Of a stretch of 64,000 nucleotides of DNA, positions 1 through 8,744 are shown piece after piece; position 1 is the first letter of the stretch, and the number at the start of each line of letters is the position of its first letter. A program made the position numbers and the translations under genes. The DNA is from Mesorhizobium loti (GTDB taxonomy: Bacteria > Pseudomonadota > Alphaproteobacteria > Rhizobiales > Rhizobiaceae): the NCBI GenBank assembly GCA_014189435.1, contig CP050293.1:6205001-6269000 (forward strand), read 5' to 3'. The notes below the pieces were generated by a model that was not told the origin of the DNA, did no database searches, and saw nothing but the letters and a program-made list of their open reading frames with translations.

Positions 1-854
1 TCAAGCCGGAGACACTGCAGCGTACCGGCTCGTTCAAGTTCCGCGGCGCCTACAACAAGCTGTCGTCGCTGAGCGAGGAGGAACGCAGCCGGGGCGTCGT
101 CGCCTTCTCGTCGGGCAACCATGCGCAAGGCGTCGCGGCGTCGGCGGCAATGTTCGGCGTCAAGGCGGTCATCGCCATGCCGGCCGATGCGCCGGCGATG
201 AAGATCGCCAATGTCCGCAAGATGGGCGCCGAGGTGGTGCCGTTCGACCGCTTTCGCGACGACCGCATGACGGTGGTGCGGCCTTACATCGAGGAAGGCA
301 TGGTGCTGGTACCGCCCTTCGACGACCCGGCCATCATCGCCGGCCAGGGCACGATCGGCCTCGAATTGATGCGCCAGGCAAAGGCGCTTGGCGTCAGCCT
401 CGACGCGGTCGTCATCCCCTGCGGCGGCGGCGGCCTGACCAGCGGCATCTCCGTTGCGGTCAAGGACGCCTCGCCGGAGACCGCGGTCTGGGCAGTGGAG
501 CCCGAGCATTTCGACGACACCCGCCGCTCGCTCATCGAAGGCGCCAGGGTATCGAACGAACCCGGCCATGCCTCGATCTGCGATGCGATCCTGACCGCCG
601 AGCCCGGCCTGATCACTTTCGAGATCAACCGCAGGAACCTCGCAGGCGGCATCGCCGTCTCCGACAAGGCGACGGCACAGGCGATGCGCGACGCCATGGC
701 CTATCTCAAGCTGGTGGTCGAGCCCGGCGGTTGCGTGGCGCTGGCGGCGCTGTCATCGGGCGAGATCGAGCTGTCGGGCAAATGCATTGCCGTGGTGCTG
801 TCGGGCGGCAATGTCGATTTCGGGACGTATGCGGAGATCATGGCGGCGGCATAG
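1..854 (+). CDS. Threonine/serine dehydratase, PLP fold type II (5' end cut by window)
   Basis: Catalyses PLP-dependent deamination of L-threonine or L-serine to a 2-oxo acid, probably in the cytoplasm. The reading frame is open from base 3. It contains the PLP-lysine motif SFKFRGAYN within the first 20 visible residues, then SSGNHAQG and the glycine-rich phosphate loop PCGGGGLTSG (around bases 418-447). It ends at a TAG at 852-854 without an ACT regulatory domain, so it resembles the short catabolic enzymes (TdcB type) more than biosynthetic IlvA. The hydroxyectoine-pathway enzyme EutB has the same fold and cannot be excluded, but no other ectoine gene is next to it. The N-terminus, about 45 residues by family length, lies outside the window. 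Confidence 0.88.
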   Translation, partial: KPETLQRTGSFKFRGAYNKLSSLSEEERSRGVVAFSSGNHAQGVAASAAMFGVKAVIAMPADAPAMKIANVRKMGAEVVPFDRFRDDRMTVVRPYIEEGMVLVPPFDDPAIIAGQGTIGLELMRQAKALGVSLDAVVIPCGGGGLTSGISVAVKDASPETAVWAVEPEHFDDTRRSLIEGARVSNEPGHASICDAILTAEPGLITFEINRRNLAGGIAVSDKATAQAMRDAMAYLKLVVEPGGCVALAALSSGEIELSGKCIAVVLSGGNVDFGTYAEIMAAA

Positions 855-898
855 GGGTGGACGAAGACCGCGACGAAACTGTTCGGTAGCGATCCGTC

Positions 899-1060
899 GC
901 GCCCCCCTCTGTCCTGCCGGACATCTCCCCCACAAGTGGGGAGATTGGCTGCCCCTTGGCCTTCGCCAATCTCAAACGCTGCAAAGGGGCGGCCGGCACC
1001 AAAGCTGCCGATCTCCCCCAAGTGGGGGAGATGTCCGGCAGGACAGAGGGGGGCGCTGTC
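899..1060. repeat. Paired palindromic intergenic repeat, copy 1
   Basis: Two inverted copies of one element at about 900-950 and 1008-1060. The left copy reads CCCCCCTCTGTCCTGCCGG followed by a CTCCCCCAC/GTGGGGAG hairpin; the right copy is its reverse complement. The same paired element recurs near 38.1, 40.4, 51.7, 55.4, 59.6 and 62.0 kb. It sits between two genes that converge here. Confidence 0.85.
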
Positions 1061-1086
1061 CTGCCGACCTCGCCACGAACGGCGCC

Positions 1087-2223
1087 TTAATCCAGCGTCC
1101 GCCTGAACCGAACCAATGCGACGCCGGCAAACAATGCCACGAACACCACCAGCCAGCCGATCTCGCCGGCCACCCCCGGCAGTTCCGCGCCCTTCAGCAT
1201 CACCGCGCGGGTGATGCGCAGGAAATGCGTCAGCGGGAAGATCTCGCCGAAGGTCTGCGCCCAGTCCGGCATGCCGCGATAGGGGAACATGAAACCCGAC
1301 AGCATGATCGACGGCAGGAAGAAGAAGAAGGTGAGTTGGAGGGCCTGCATCTGCGTGCGGGCGACGGTCGAAATCGTATAGCCGAGCAGCACCAGCGCAA
1401 GCACGAAGATCAGCACGGCGGTCAACAGCAGCGACATCGATCCGGTAAAGGGGATGGCGAACAGAAGCTTCGCCGCCGCCAGCACCACCACCACCTGCAC
1501 GCCGCCGACCGCCAGATAGGGCAGCACCTTGCCCATCATGATCTCGAGCGGGCTGGACGGCATGGCCAGCAGGTTCTCCATCGTGCCGCGCTCGGTCTCG
1601 CGCGTCAGCGCGATCGAGGTCATCATCACCATGGTCATCTGCAGGATGACGCCGAGCAGGCCGGGCACGATGTTGTATTGCGAGATGCCTTCGGGATTGT
1701 AGCGCCGGTGCACGACGACATCGAGCTGACCCTTGGCGGCCTCGGCGGCGGCTTCCTGCGTGCCTTGCGCCCTCAGCAGCGCCTGGCTGGCGACGGTGCC
1801 GAGCGTCGAGATGGCGCCGCTGGCCACCGCCGGGTCGGTGGCGTCGGCCTCGATGAGTATCTGCGGGTTGTTGCCGCTCTCCACCCTCCTGGCGAAATCG
1901 GCGGGGATAGTGACGACGAAGGCGACGTCGCCGCGCGATATCAGGAACTCGGCCTCGGCGGCACTTTGCGCGACATGGTCGAAACGATAGTAGCCGGTGG
2001 TCTGCAGCGCCGCGACAATGGCACGCGTGTAGGGATCGTTGCTCGTCGCCACGAGTGCTGCCGGCAGGCTTTTCGGGTCGTTGTTGATGGCGTAGCCGAA
2101 AAGCACCAACTGTATCAGCGGCACGCCGAGCATCATGGCGAAGGTGATGCGGTCGCGCCGCATCTGGATGAATTCCTTGATCAGCAAGGCGCCAAGCCGG
2201 GCGAAGGAAAAGACATCGTTCAT
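1087..2223 (-). CDS. ABC-2 type transporter permease (YbhS/YbhR-like)
   Basis: Membrane subunit (378 aa) of an ABC-2 exporter. An N-terminal transmembrane segment (about residues 26-46, ITFAMMLGVPLIQLVLFGYAI) precedes a large extracytoplasmic region (about 50-175) and then a block of about five hydrophobic segments to the C-terminus, the layout of the YhhJ/YbhS class. Its ATG overlaps the stop of the ATPase gene by 4 bp, so it is translationally coupled to it. It is the last gene of a TetR-HlyD-ATPase-permease operon. In the E. coli ybhGFSR operon two permeases are encoded; only one is present here, so the complex may use a permease homodimer. Confidence 0.9.
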   Translation of the reverse strand: MNDVFSFARLGALLIKEFIQMRRDRITFAMMLGVPLIQLVLFGYAINNDPKSLPAALVATSNDPYTRAIVAALQTTGYYRFDHVAQSAAEAEFLISRGDVAFVVTIPADFARRVESGNNPQILIEADATDPAVASGAISTLGTVASQALLRAQGTQEAAAEAAKGQLDVVVHRRYNPEGISQYNIVPGLLGVILQMTMVMMTSIALTRETERGTMENLLAMPSSPLEIMMGKVLPYLAVGGVQVVVVLAAAKLLFAIPFTGSMSLLLTAVLIFVLALVLLGYTISTVARTQMQALQLTFFFFLPSIMLSGFMFPYRGMPDWAQTFGEIFPLTHFLRITRAVMLKGAELPGVAGEIGWLVVFVALFAGVALVRFRRTLD

Positions 2224-3140
2224 GCCATGTTGTCCTTCGAGCCGGACATGAACTGGATGAAGACGTCCTCGAGGCTGGTTTCGCCCGGCGAAACTTTCAC
2301 GCCCTTGTGCTCTCTTTCGACATCGGCGAGTGCCGCCTCAAGCTTCTTCTTGTCGGAGCCTACGACATGCAGCGTCGCGCCGAACGGCGCCACTTGGTCG
2401 ACACCGGGGCGGCCCTGAAGCGCTTCCGCCACCTGGTCGAGCCGCGGCCCCTGCAGGACGAAGGTGGTCAGCCCGGCGTTTTTCACCACCTCGGCGACGG
2501 TGCCGGTGGCCAGCATCTTGCCGTAGGAGATGTAGCTGATTCGGTGGCAGCGCTCGGCCTCGTCCATGTAGTGGGTAGAGACCAGCACGGTCAGCCCGCC
2601 GCCGGCGAGGCGATGGATCTCGTCCCAGAACTCGCGCCGCGCCTTCGGGTCGACGCCGGCCGTCGGCTCGTCGAGCAGCAGCAATTTCGGCTTGTGCATG
2701 ATGCAGGCGGCGAGCGCCAGACGCTGCTTCCAGCCGCCCGACAAGGTACCGGCCAACTGGTTGCGGCGCGTGGTCAGGCCGAGTTCCTCCAGCGTTCGCG
2801 CCACATGCTCCTCGACCGGTTTCAGCCGGTAGAGCCGCGCCACGAATTCGAGATTCTCGCCTATCGTCAAATCCTCGTAGAATGAGAATTTCTGCGTCAT
2901 GTAGCCGACTTCGCGCTTGATCCGCAGGCTGTCGGTGCGGATGTTGAAGCCGAGCACCGTGCCTTCGCCTTCGTCGGGCGTCAGCAGGCCGCACATGATG
3001 CGGATGGTGGTGGTCTTGCCCGAACCGTTGGGCCCGAGAAAGCCGACGATCTCGCCTTCGGCGACCGACATCGTCACATGGTCGACGACAGTCTTGTCGC
3101 CAAAACGCTTGACCAGGCCATGGACGTCGATGGCGTTCAT
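2220..3140 (-). CDS. ABC transporter ATP-binding protein (YbhF-like, single nucleotide-binding domain)
   Basis: ATPase subunit, 306 aa from the ATG at 3140. That start overlaps the stop of the HlyD gene by 4 bp and places the Walker region at normal distance from the N-terminus; the longer open frame upstream is antisense-type shadow. Walker A GPNGSGKTT, signature LSGGWKQR, Walker [13 protein letters not shown] and the switch histidine in VSTHYMDE are all visible. The C-terminal 80 residues resemble the DUF4162-type tail of drug-export ATPases. E. coli YbhF has two such domains; this protein has one. Probably works with the permease at 1087..2223 and the HlyD adaptor. Confidence 0.92.
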   Translation of the reverse strand: MNAIDVHGLVKRFGDKTVVDHVTMSVAEGEIVGFLGPNGSGKTTTIRIMCGLLTPDEGEGTVLGFNIRTDSLRIKREVGYMTQKFSFYEDLTIGENLEFVARLYRLKPVEEHVARTLEELGLTTRRNQLAGTLSGGWKQRLALAACIMHKPKLLLLDEPTAGVDPKARREFWDEIHRLAGGGLTVLVSTHYMDEAERCHRISYISYGKMLATGTVAEVVKNAGLTTFVLQGPRLDQVAEALQGRPGVDQVAPFGATLHVVGSDKKKLEAALADVEREHKGVKVSPGETSLEDVFIQFMSGSKDNMA

Positions 3141-4090
3141 TTTGCGCTGTCCGCCAGATCGACATCGACGATCTGGCCGGGCTGCAGCGGGCCGGCGGCG
3201 CCCTCCGGCCGCGCCTCCACGAGGTAGACCAGCTTCTGCCGGTTCTCCAGGGAGTAGATCACCGGTGGAGTGAATTCGGGATCGGGCGAGACGTAGCTGA
3301 CGCGCGCCTTCACATCCGGGCCGCAGCCGTCGCAATGGACGCCGAGCAAGGTGCCGACCTTGACCGAGGAGAAGGCGCTCTCCGGTATGTAGACGCTGAG
3401 CTTCACCGCGCCGTCGGGCAGGATCGAAATGACCGGCGCGGTCGGACCTGCGGTGTCGCCGGGATTGCGGATGACGTCGTTGACGCGGCCGGGCGACGGG
3501 GCTGCCAGCACCCGCTTCGACAGCCGCCATTGCGCCTGCTCCAGCGTCGCCTGCGCCTGCTTGACCTGGTTGTCGGCGGCCTTGATCGTTTCGGGCCGCG
3601 CCGGCAGGCCGCCGACGGCGAGATTGGCGGTGGCCTGACCGACCTGCGCATTGGCCGTCTCCAGCGTCGCCGACGCGGTGTCGAAATCGGCCTGCGTGCC
3701 GGCGCCGCGTTTGAACAGATCGGCGGCGCGGTCGAATTTGCGCTTGGCGTCGGCGGCCTGGGCGCTGGCCATGTCGACCTCGGCCTTCAACACGGCGATC
3801 TCTTCCGGCCGCTTGCCGATCTGCAGGTCGGCCAATTGCGCTTGCGCCTGGGCAAGGCCGGCCTCGGCCTGCGCCACCGCGATCTTCGCGTCGGCACTTT
3901 CCAGCGTCACCACGGTCGTGCCGGGCACCACTCGGTCGCCGCGTTTGACCGTGACGGTCTCGACCTGCGCCACCTCGATCGGCGCCAGCAGCACATAGTC
4001 GCCTTCGACATAGCCGACGGCCAGCGGGGCAGCCGGGGCACAGACGCTGAAAAGCTGCGCGGCGAGCGGCAGCGAACAGAGAAAGCTCAT
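3137..4090 (-). CDS. HlyD-family membrane fusion protein (YbhG-like)
   Basis: Periplasmic adaptor of the ABC exporter, 317 aa from ATG 4090. An N-terminal hydrophobic signal/anchor (MSFLCSLPLAAQLFSVCA) is followed by a biotinyl-lipoyl-like half-motif, a long Ala/Gln-rich coiled-coil hairpin (about residues 70-190, with repeats of QAEAGLAQAQAQLADLQ type) and a beta-barrel domain. The start at 4090 overlaps the TetR stop by 4 bp, which fixes it; a longer in-frame extension has no signal sequence. A CDGCG motif near residue 260 (two cysteines) is unusual for the family. Confidence 0.9.
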   Translation of the reverse strand: MSFLCSLPLAAQLFSVCAPAAPLAVGYVEGDYVLLAPIEVAQVETVTVKRGDRVVPGTTVVTLESADAKIAVAQAEAGLAQAQAQLADLQIGKRPEEIAVLKAEVDMASAQAADAKRKFDRAADLFKRGAGTQADFDTASATLETANAQVGQATANLAVGGLPARPETIKAADNQVKQAQATLEQAQWRLSKRVLAAPSPGRVNDVIRNPGDTAGPTAPVISILPDGAVKLSVYIPESAFSSVKVGTLLGVHCDGCGPDVKARVSYVSPDPEFTPPVIYSLENRQKLVYLVEARPEGAAGPLQPGQIVDVDLADSAK

Positions 4091-4776
4091 GGTCTTTGCC
4101 CCTTCCTTGAGGCCAATATGGCCTTGAGATTGCCCGATGTGGCCGCCACCACCTTGGCGGCTTCGGTGGCGCCGATGTCGTTCCAGCCCATGCGGCGCAT
4201 CACAGCCTCGCGGCCGATGCGGAAATAGATGACCTGGCCGATCAGGGTGAACACGGTCAGCCTTGTGGCCTCGCTTTCGGCCGGCTCTCCGGTCGCCTGT
4301 TCCCAGAGCTGGCAAAGCCGGCGATGCGTCGGCTCGAAGACGCCGTCATAGATACGGTCGAGGGCTGCCGTCGGATGCGAAAGCTCGCGCAACACGAACT
4401 GCACGATCTCGCCGGCCTGCGGGCTGGCCACGACGAAGCCGACCATCCGTTCCAGCGCCGCGAAGAGCTGTGCTTGCGCCGCCTCCGGATTGGCTGGTCC
4501 CGGCGCAGGCGCCTGCACATTGCCGAGCGCCTGGCCGGCTACACCCTGGATGGTCTCGACGATAAAGTCCGCGGCAGCGGCGCGAAGGCCCTCCTTGCCA
4601 CCGAAATGATAGGCGATCGAGCCGATATTGGCTTGCGCCTCGGCCGCGACCTCGCGCGTCGAGGTGCCGTCGAACCCCTGCCGCCCGAACAGCTTCAGTG
4701 CCGCCTGGACGAGGGCGGCGCGCGTCATCTCGGCGGGCTCGCGGCGAAGGTTTTTGGCGTCGGGCTGCTTGATCAT
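4087..4776 (-). CDS. TetR-family transcriptional regulator (CecR/YbiH-like)
   Basis: DNA-binding repressor, 229 aa. The N-terminal helix-turn-helix spans about residues 18-65 (ALKLFGRQGFDGTSTREVAA, then NIGSIAYHFGGKEGL) and the C-terminal ligand domain looks like the DUF1956 type of E. coli CecR (YbiH). CecR heads the ybhGFSR exporter operon in E. coli, and the same gene order (regulator, HlyD, ATPase, permease) follows here, so I infer an orthologous drug or solute export unit. It is probably autoregulated through the 28-bp palindrome that starts six bases upstream of its ATG. There is no strong Shine-Dalgarno sequence. Confidence 0.88.
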   Translation of the reverse strand: MIKQPDAKNLRREPAEMTRAALVQAALKLFGRQGFDGTSTREVAAEAQANIGSIAYHFGGKEGLRAAAADFIVETIQGVAGQALGNVQAPAPGPANPEAAQAQLFAALERMVGFVVASPQAGEIVQFVLRELSHPTAALDRIYDGVFEPTHRRLCQLWEQATGEPAESEATRLTVFTLIGQVIYFRIGREAVMRRMGWNDIGATEAAKVVAATSGNLKAILASRKGQRP

Positions 4777-4781
4777 ATCAG

Positions 4782-4809
4782 GACTTTAATCAATCGATTG
4801 ATTAAAGTC
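4782..4809. promoter_or_regulatory. Perfect 28-bp palindrome, probable operator of the TetR gene
   Basis: Each half reads GACTTTAATCAATC and the second half is its exact reverse complement, with no spacer. It lies between the divergent TetR start (4776) and the CYTH gene (4881), directly in front of the TetR ATG. An uninterrupted palindrome of this size beside a TetR gene is the expected operator geometry for two dimers or one extended dimer. Confidence 0.8.
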
Positions 4810-4880
4810 AATTCGTGAACGCCAATCTGTGTACGCCACCGTCTTGCCATCGCCGGCGGTAACCGCTTTAGTGCGCGGCC

Positions 4881-5354
4881 ATGGGCAAGGAAGTCGAGCG
4901 CAAGTTCCTGGTCTCCGGCACCGCATGGCGGGATCTGGCCGAGGCGGATATCCGCATCCTGCAGTTCTATCTCGCCGCCGGCCCCGGGCGCACGGTTCGC
5001 ATCCGCATCAGCGACGGCACGTCCGCCAAGCTGACGCTCAAGTTCGGCAGTAAGGCGCGCGAGCGCGACGAATTCGAATACCCGATCCCGCTGTCGGAGG
5101 CGGTGGAGATGCTGGACTTCGCCATCGGACATGTCATCGAGAAGACACGTCACCATGTTAGGCACCGCGGCTATCTCTATGAAGTCGATGTCTTTGGCGG
5201 TCCGCTTGCGGGACTTGTGGTCGCAGAACTTGAGACGCCGGAGGACGTGCCGGACGAAATGCTGCCTGACTGGCTCGGCCGTGAAGTCACCGGTGAGCAG
5301 AAATTCTACAACGCGTCGCTCGCCCTCGGGGGGATACCGGAGATCGCCGCATGA
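4881..5354 (+). CDS. CYTH domain protein (triphosphate tunnel metalloenzyme family)
   Basis: 157 aa, single CYTH domain. The diagnostic ExExK motif is at residues 4-8 (EVERK), followed by alternating charged strands (RIRISDG, LTLKFGSK) that build the tunnel. Family members hydrolyse inorganic triphosphate or other triphosphate substrates with Mg2+ or Mn2+; thiamine triphosphatase and class IV adenylyl cyclase belong to the same fold, so the substrate is not proven. The following CHAD gene overlaps it by 4 bp, which ties both to polyphosphate or phosphate-polymer chemistry. Confidence 0.88.
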   Translation: MGKEVERKFLVSGTAWRDLAEADIRILQFYLAAGPGRTVRIRISDGTSAKLTLKFGSKARERDEFEYPIPLSEAVEMLDFAIGHVIEKTRHHVRHRGYLYEVDVFGGPLAGLVVAELETPEDVPDEMLPDWLGREVTGEQKFYNASLALGGIPEIAA

Positions 5355-6289
5355 GCTTTCGTATCGATCCGCGCCTGCCGCTGACCGGCGAGGTCAGGCG
5401 TATCCTTGCCGAGGAAATCGGGAAGGCGCTCCATCATCTTGACTCCGCGCGCAGCCGGCCAGAACAGGCGCTGCACAAATGCCGCAAGCGACTGAAGAGC
5501 GCTCGCGCCTTGTTGCGCCTCGTTCGTTCCGGTGACGAAACATTCTGCGAGACCGAAAACCAATGCTACCGCAACGTAGCCAGCCTGCTTGCAGGCCCGC
5601 GCGAGGCGACGGCGCTGATCGAGACCATCGACCGGCTGGCGGCAAGCTTTCCCAAGGAGAGCGCCGACGACGGGCTGGGCGCGGTTCGCGACAGGCTGAT
5701 TGCACGACAGCATGAAATGCATGAAGGCGCAGGGCTCGAAGCGGCGATCGGGGCGGCGACCGCCGCTTGCGAGGAAGGCCTCAAGCGGATCGAAAGCCTT
5801 GTCTTGCCCGACCAGCCGGAACAGGCTGCCGATGTCCTTGCCGAAGGCGCCCGCATCACCTTGCGCCGGGCCAGGAAGGCGCTGGAGAAGGCCGGATCGC
5901 GCGGCGTCGCCAATGATTTCCACGATCTGCGCAAGGCGGCCAAGACCCACGGCATGCATCTGTCGCTGCTCGGCAGGCTGTGGCCGACGCCGATCAAGGC
6001 CAGGCGCAAGGCGGTCGACGAACTGGGCGAGCGGCTGGGCGACCTGCACGATGTGCTGGTGATGCGCGATCTTCTCGAGGCTGACGACGGCCCGCTCGGG
6101 CCGCCCGAAGACACGAAGCTTCTGGGCAAGCTTTTGAAGCGGTCGGAGAAGCAGCTGAAGAAGAGCTGTCTTGCCGAGGCGGCCGAGCTGTTCGGCGACA
6201 GTCCCAAACGCTCGACACGCAAACTGGCGCGCAAGGCGCGCGACGATCTGGCTGCGTCGCCGGAAGAAGCAAACGGCATCGTAGGCTGA
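5351..6289 (+). CDS. CHAD domain protein
   Basis: 312 aa, helical protein rich in Arg, Lys and conserved His. Two CHAD repeats are visible: a first half with LHKCRKRLKSARALLRL (about residues 40-56) and a second with FHDLRKAAKTHGMHLSLL (about 193-210). CHAD domains bind polyphosphate through these basic helices and often occur fused or next to CYTH domains, exactly as here. Its ATG overlaps the CYTH stop (ATGA at 5351), so the two are co-translated. No enzymatic motif is seen; a binding or scaffolding role is most likely. Confidence 0.88.
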   Translation: MSFRIDPRLPLTGEVRRILAEEIGKALHHLDSARSRPEQALHKCRKRLKSARALLRLVRSGDETFCETENQCYRNVASLLAGPREATALIETIDRLAASFPKESADDGLGAVRDRLIARQHEMHEGAGLEAAIGAATAACEEGLKRIESLVLPDQPEQAADVLAEGARITLRRARKALEKAGSRGVANDFHDLRKAAKTHGMHLSLLGRLWPTPIKARRKAVDELGERLGDLHDVLVMRDLLEADDGPLGPPEDTKLLGKLLKRSEKQLKKSCLAEAAELFGDSPKRSTRKLARKARDDLAASPEEANGIVG

Positions 6290-6292
6290 CTT

Positions 6293-6335
6293 GGCGCCTT
6301 TCCTCGTCCCTCCGGGGGGAGGAAGGCGCGCGTTC
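6293..6335. terminator. Inverted repeat after the CYTH-CHAD operon
   Basis: GCGCCTTTCCTC pairs with GAGGAAGGCGC across a short C/G-rich loop, with a one-base bulge, just after the CHAD stop codon. No U-tract follows, so it could be a repeat-derived hairpin instead of an intrinsic terminator. Confidence 0.4.
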
Positions 6336-6467
6336 ACCGGCTTCATTCCTCTACCTTCAGCGGGGAGAAGGTGGCGCGCCGGATGAGGGGCTGCGCCCTG
6401 TCGGCAACCCTGTCGCTCCACCCGCGCGCTAGCCCTTATTACCCACCCATGCTAATCGGCATAGGGC

Positions 6468-7295
6468 ATGACCGAGTCCGCCGACACGCTTCTGGATCGA
6501 CTTGGCCGCTGGCTTGCCGGCCGGCTGCAGGAAGAATCTTCCGGCTATGAGCCCTACACGCCATCCGATGCCGAGACGCTGCGCCGCACGCTTGAGCCCG
6601 GCGACATCCTGCTGATCGAAGGCAACCAGAAGATATCGGCGGCGATCAAGTACCTGACCCAGTCGACCTGGTCGCATGCCGCCTTCTATGTGGGCGACGC
6701 GCTGGCCGAACCGGAAGACGGAACGGAACGGCGGCGGCTGATCGAGGTCACGCTCGGCGAAGGCTGCGTCGCCGTGCCGCTGTCGCGCTATCGCACCTAC
6801 AACACCCGCATCTGCCGGGCGAGCGGGCTGGCGCCGGAGGACCGCGACAAGGTCGTCGCCTTCATGATCGGCAAGCTCGGCCTGAAATACGACCTCAAGA
6901 ACATTTTCGACATGCTGCGGTTTTTCCTGCCTACGCCGCCGGTGCCGGTGCGCTGGCGCCGCCGCATGCTGGCATTCGGCTCCGGCGATCCGACGCGGGC
7001 CATCTGCTCCTCGCTGATCGCCGAAGCCTATGGCCAGATCCACTATCCCATCCTGCCCGAGATCACCCGCGCGCCCGGCCGTGCGTCGGCACAGTCGACC
7101 TATATGCGCAAGGAAATCCTGCACATCCGCCACCACTCGCTCTACACGCCGCGTGATTTCGACCTTTCGCCGTTTTTTCGCATCGTCAAACCAACGCTGG
7201 AATATGGTTTCGACTACCGGGAGATGGTCTGGGACGACAAGGCCGACATAGACGCCGCAGCCGTAAAGGCTGGCGCGATCGCCTCAGACACGTGA
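6468..7295 (+). CDS. YiiX/YebB-like permuted papain-fold hydrolase (NlpC/P60 superfamily)
   Basis: 275 aa. The order of catalytic residues is permuted, as in the YaeF/YiiX group: the histidine comes first (His70 in STWSHAAFYVGD, preceded by the GDILLIEG strand) and the cysteine later (Cys180 in AICSSLIAEAYG). Family members are thought to cleave amide or thioester bonds of lipids or peptidoglycan-like substrates; the substrate here is unknown. I see no signal peptide, so it is probably cytoplasmic or peripheral. The start ATG at 6468 is the first in frame; the gene stands alone between the CHAD operon and a convergent cyclase gene. Confidence 0.82.
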   Translation: MTESADTLLDRLGRWLAGRLQEESSGYEPYTPSDAETLRRTLEPGDILLIEGNQKISAAIKYLTQSTWSHAAFYVGDALAEPEDGTERRRLIEVTLGEGCVAVPLSRYRTYNTRICRASGLAPEDRDKVVAFMIGKLGLKYDLKNIFDMLRFFLPTPPVPVRWRRRMLAFGSGDPTRAICSSLIAEAYGQIHYPILPEITRAPGRASAQSTYMRKEILHIRHHSLYTPRDFDLSPFFRIVKPTLEYGFDYREMVWDDKADIDAAAVKAGAIASDT

Positions 7296-7382
7296 TGGCT
7301 ATCGGCCCGGGTCAGGACATGCCCCTATGGCGCGGCCTGCCGCTATCCAGCCGAGGTGCAGGCGTTTCAGATGCGGCCTGTA

Positions 7383-8744
7383 TCACGCCGAAACCGCAAC
7401 CGCTCTGTGTTCGACCCAGACATGGACCGGTTCGTCCCGGCCGCGGATGCTCACCGGTCCATGATCGCGCGCATTCAACTGCGTCGTGGGCGATTCCGCC
7501 TTCGCGGCCTCAATCAGTCGTGACCCAAAGCAAATACTCGCCTGAAGCTCACGGCAGAGCGACTGCAAACGGCTGGCGACGTTGACGGTGTCGCCCACCA
7601 CCGCGAAAGACAGATTGCGCTCGCTGCCGACCGCGCCGATGACCACTGCGCCATATTGTGCACCGATCCGAACGTCCAGCGGCGGGTACCCCCTGGACAC
7701 CCGCTGGACATTCCAGCCTTCGAGAGCGGCGACCATCGCTTCAGCGCACTGGATGGCCCGAGTCGCGTCGTCATGGCTGGCTTGCGGAACCCCGAATGTC
7801 GCCATGATGCAATCGCCGATATAGTTATCGACGGTGCCATGGTGATCGAAAACGACCTGTTCCATGCGGCGGTGGAACTGACGCAGAAGTTCGAACACAG
7901 CTTCGGCCGGATGATCCTCGGAATAGTGTGTGAAGCCGACGATGTCGGCGAACAGCACCGCGATATCCTGCCGGCGGACCGGGCCGAAGGGCTCGTCATC
8001 GGTGGCGAGCTGGTCGACGACATTGGGCGAAAAATGCCGGGCGAGATTGGCGCGGGCGCGCTCTGCCTTGACATAGTCTTCCGACAGATGTCGGGAACGA
8101 TAGACGACCAGCGCCATGATCGCGCCGATAATCAGCACAACCAACACGTTGGTCGCCTGCGCAAATGTATCGACGAAATTGGGGTTGAGATAGAGGTTCA
8201 GTCGCTCTGTCACCGGCAGCGAATAGAGGTTCGTCGCCGGAATGACGGTTCCCGGATGAGAAATCACCCATCCCACCCCGATCGCCCATGTCAGGGCCGC
8301 GAGTGCGCCGAGATAGAGCGCCAATCGTGTCGAAAGGGTCAGCGCGCCAAGGCATACGAAAATCAGCAGGAATTTGAAGCTGCCCTCGCGCAGTTGCATC
8401 GCGGCCGGCGCGACCTCCAGGGAAAACGGGTTGGGCGTTACCAGCAGAACGGTCAACAGAATGATGTCCAGCGTGCCGACGAGGTAACCGATCCACCATC
8501 GCGCCGTGCGACGGCGTGCAAAGAGAAACTGGATCAGGCCGACGAGCTGGAACAGCACGAGGCCCGCCAGCACGAAGAGCAGCGAAGCATCCCAGCGGCT
8601 GATCAATGAAAAGAAGCAGGAGATCACAGCGAGCGATGCCGTACGGGCCCAGAACTGCAATGCAGCGCCCTGGCGTTCTGCGCGCGCCCGCAAATTTTTC
8701 AGGCGCGAATAGCGGCGAAGTTCAAGTGTTGGCGCGGTCGGCAT
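7383..8744 (-). CDS. Membrane-anchored class III adenylate/guanylate cyclase
   Basis: 453 aa. Residues about 30-235 hold roughly six hydrophobic segments, followed by a cytoplasmic class III cyclase catalytic domain. Metal-binding aspartates are present (FADIVGFT and YIGDCIMATFG) and the transition-state motif GDTVNVASRL is intact. The lysine that normally selects adenine (consensus KxxGD) is Asn here (VDNYIGD), so ATP specificity should not be assumed. The catalytic domain is near-complete, and the ORF ends shortly after it. Transcribed toward the YiiX gene. It is one of three cyclase genes in the window. Confidence 0.88.
   Translation of the reverse strand: MPTAPTLELRRYSRLKNLRARAERQGAALQFWARTASLAVISCFFSLISRWDASLLFVLAGLVLFQLVGLIQFLFARRRTARWWIGYLVGTLDIILLTVLLVTPNPFSLEVAPAAMQLREGSFKFLLIFVCLGALTLSTRLALYLGALAALTWAIGVGWVISHPGTVIPATNLYSLPVTERLNLYLNPNFVDTFAQATNVLVVLIIGAIMALVVYRSRHLSEDYVKAERARANLARHFSPNVVDQLATDDEPFGPVRRQDIAVLFADIVGFTHYSEDHPAEAVFELLRQFHRRMEQVVFDHHGTVDNYIGDCIMATFGVPQASHDDATRAIQCAEAMVAALEGWNVQRVSRGYPPLDVRIGAQYGAVVIGAVGSERNLSFAVVGDTVNVASRLQSLCRELQASICFGSRLIEAAKAESPTTQLNARDHGPVSIRGRDEPVHVWVEHRAVAVSA

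Noticed and set aside
899..1060. Insertion sequence or transposon ends
   Set aside because: Inverted pairs enclose only about 60 bp with no transposase frame and no target duplication that I can see.
787..2418. Long plus-strand frame over the ABC transporter genes
   Set aside because: GC-rich shadow of the permease and ATPase genes; His/Gln/Arg-rich text without domains.
5306..6421. Minus-strand frame opposite the CHAD gene
   Set aside because: The plus-strand CHAD protein has clear family motifs; the opposite frame has none.
7383..7700. Overlap of a plus-strand gene with the cyclase 3' end
   Set aside because: Frames there are short, without ribosome-binding sites, and disrupt the intact cyclase domain.
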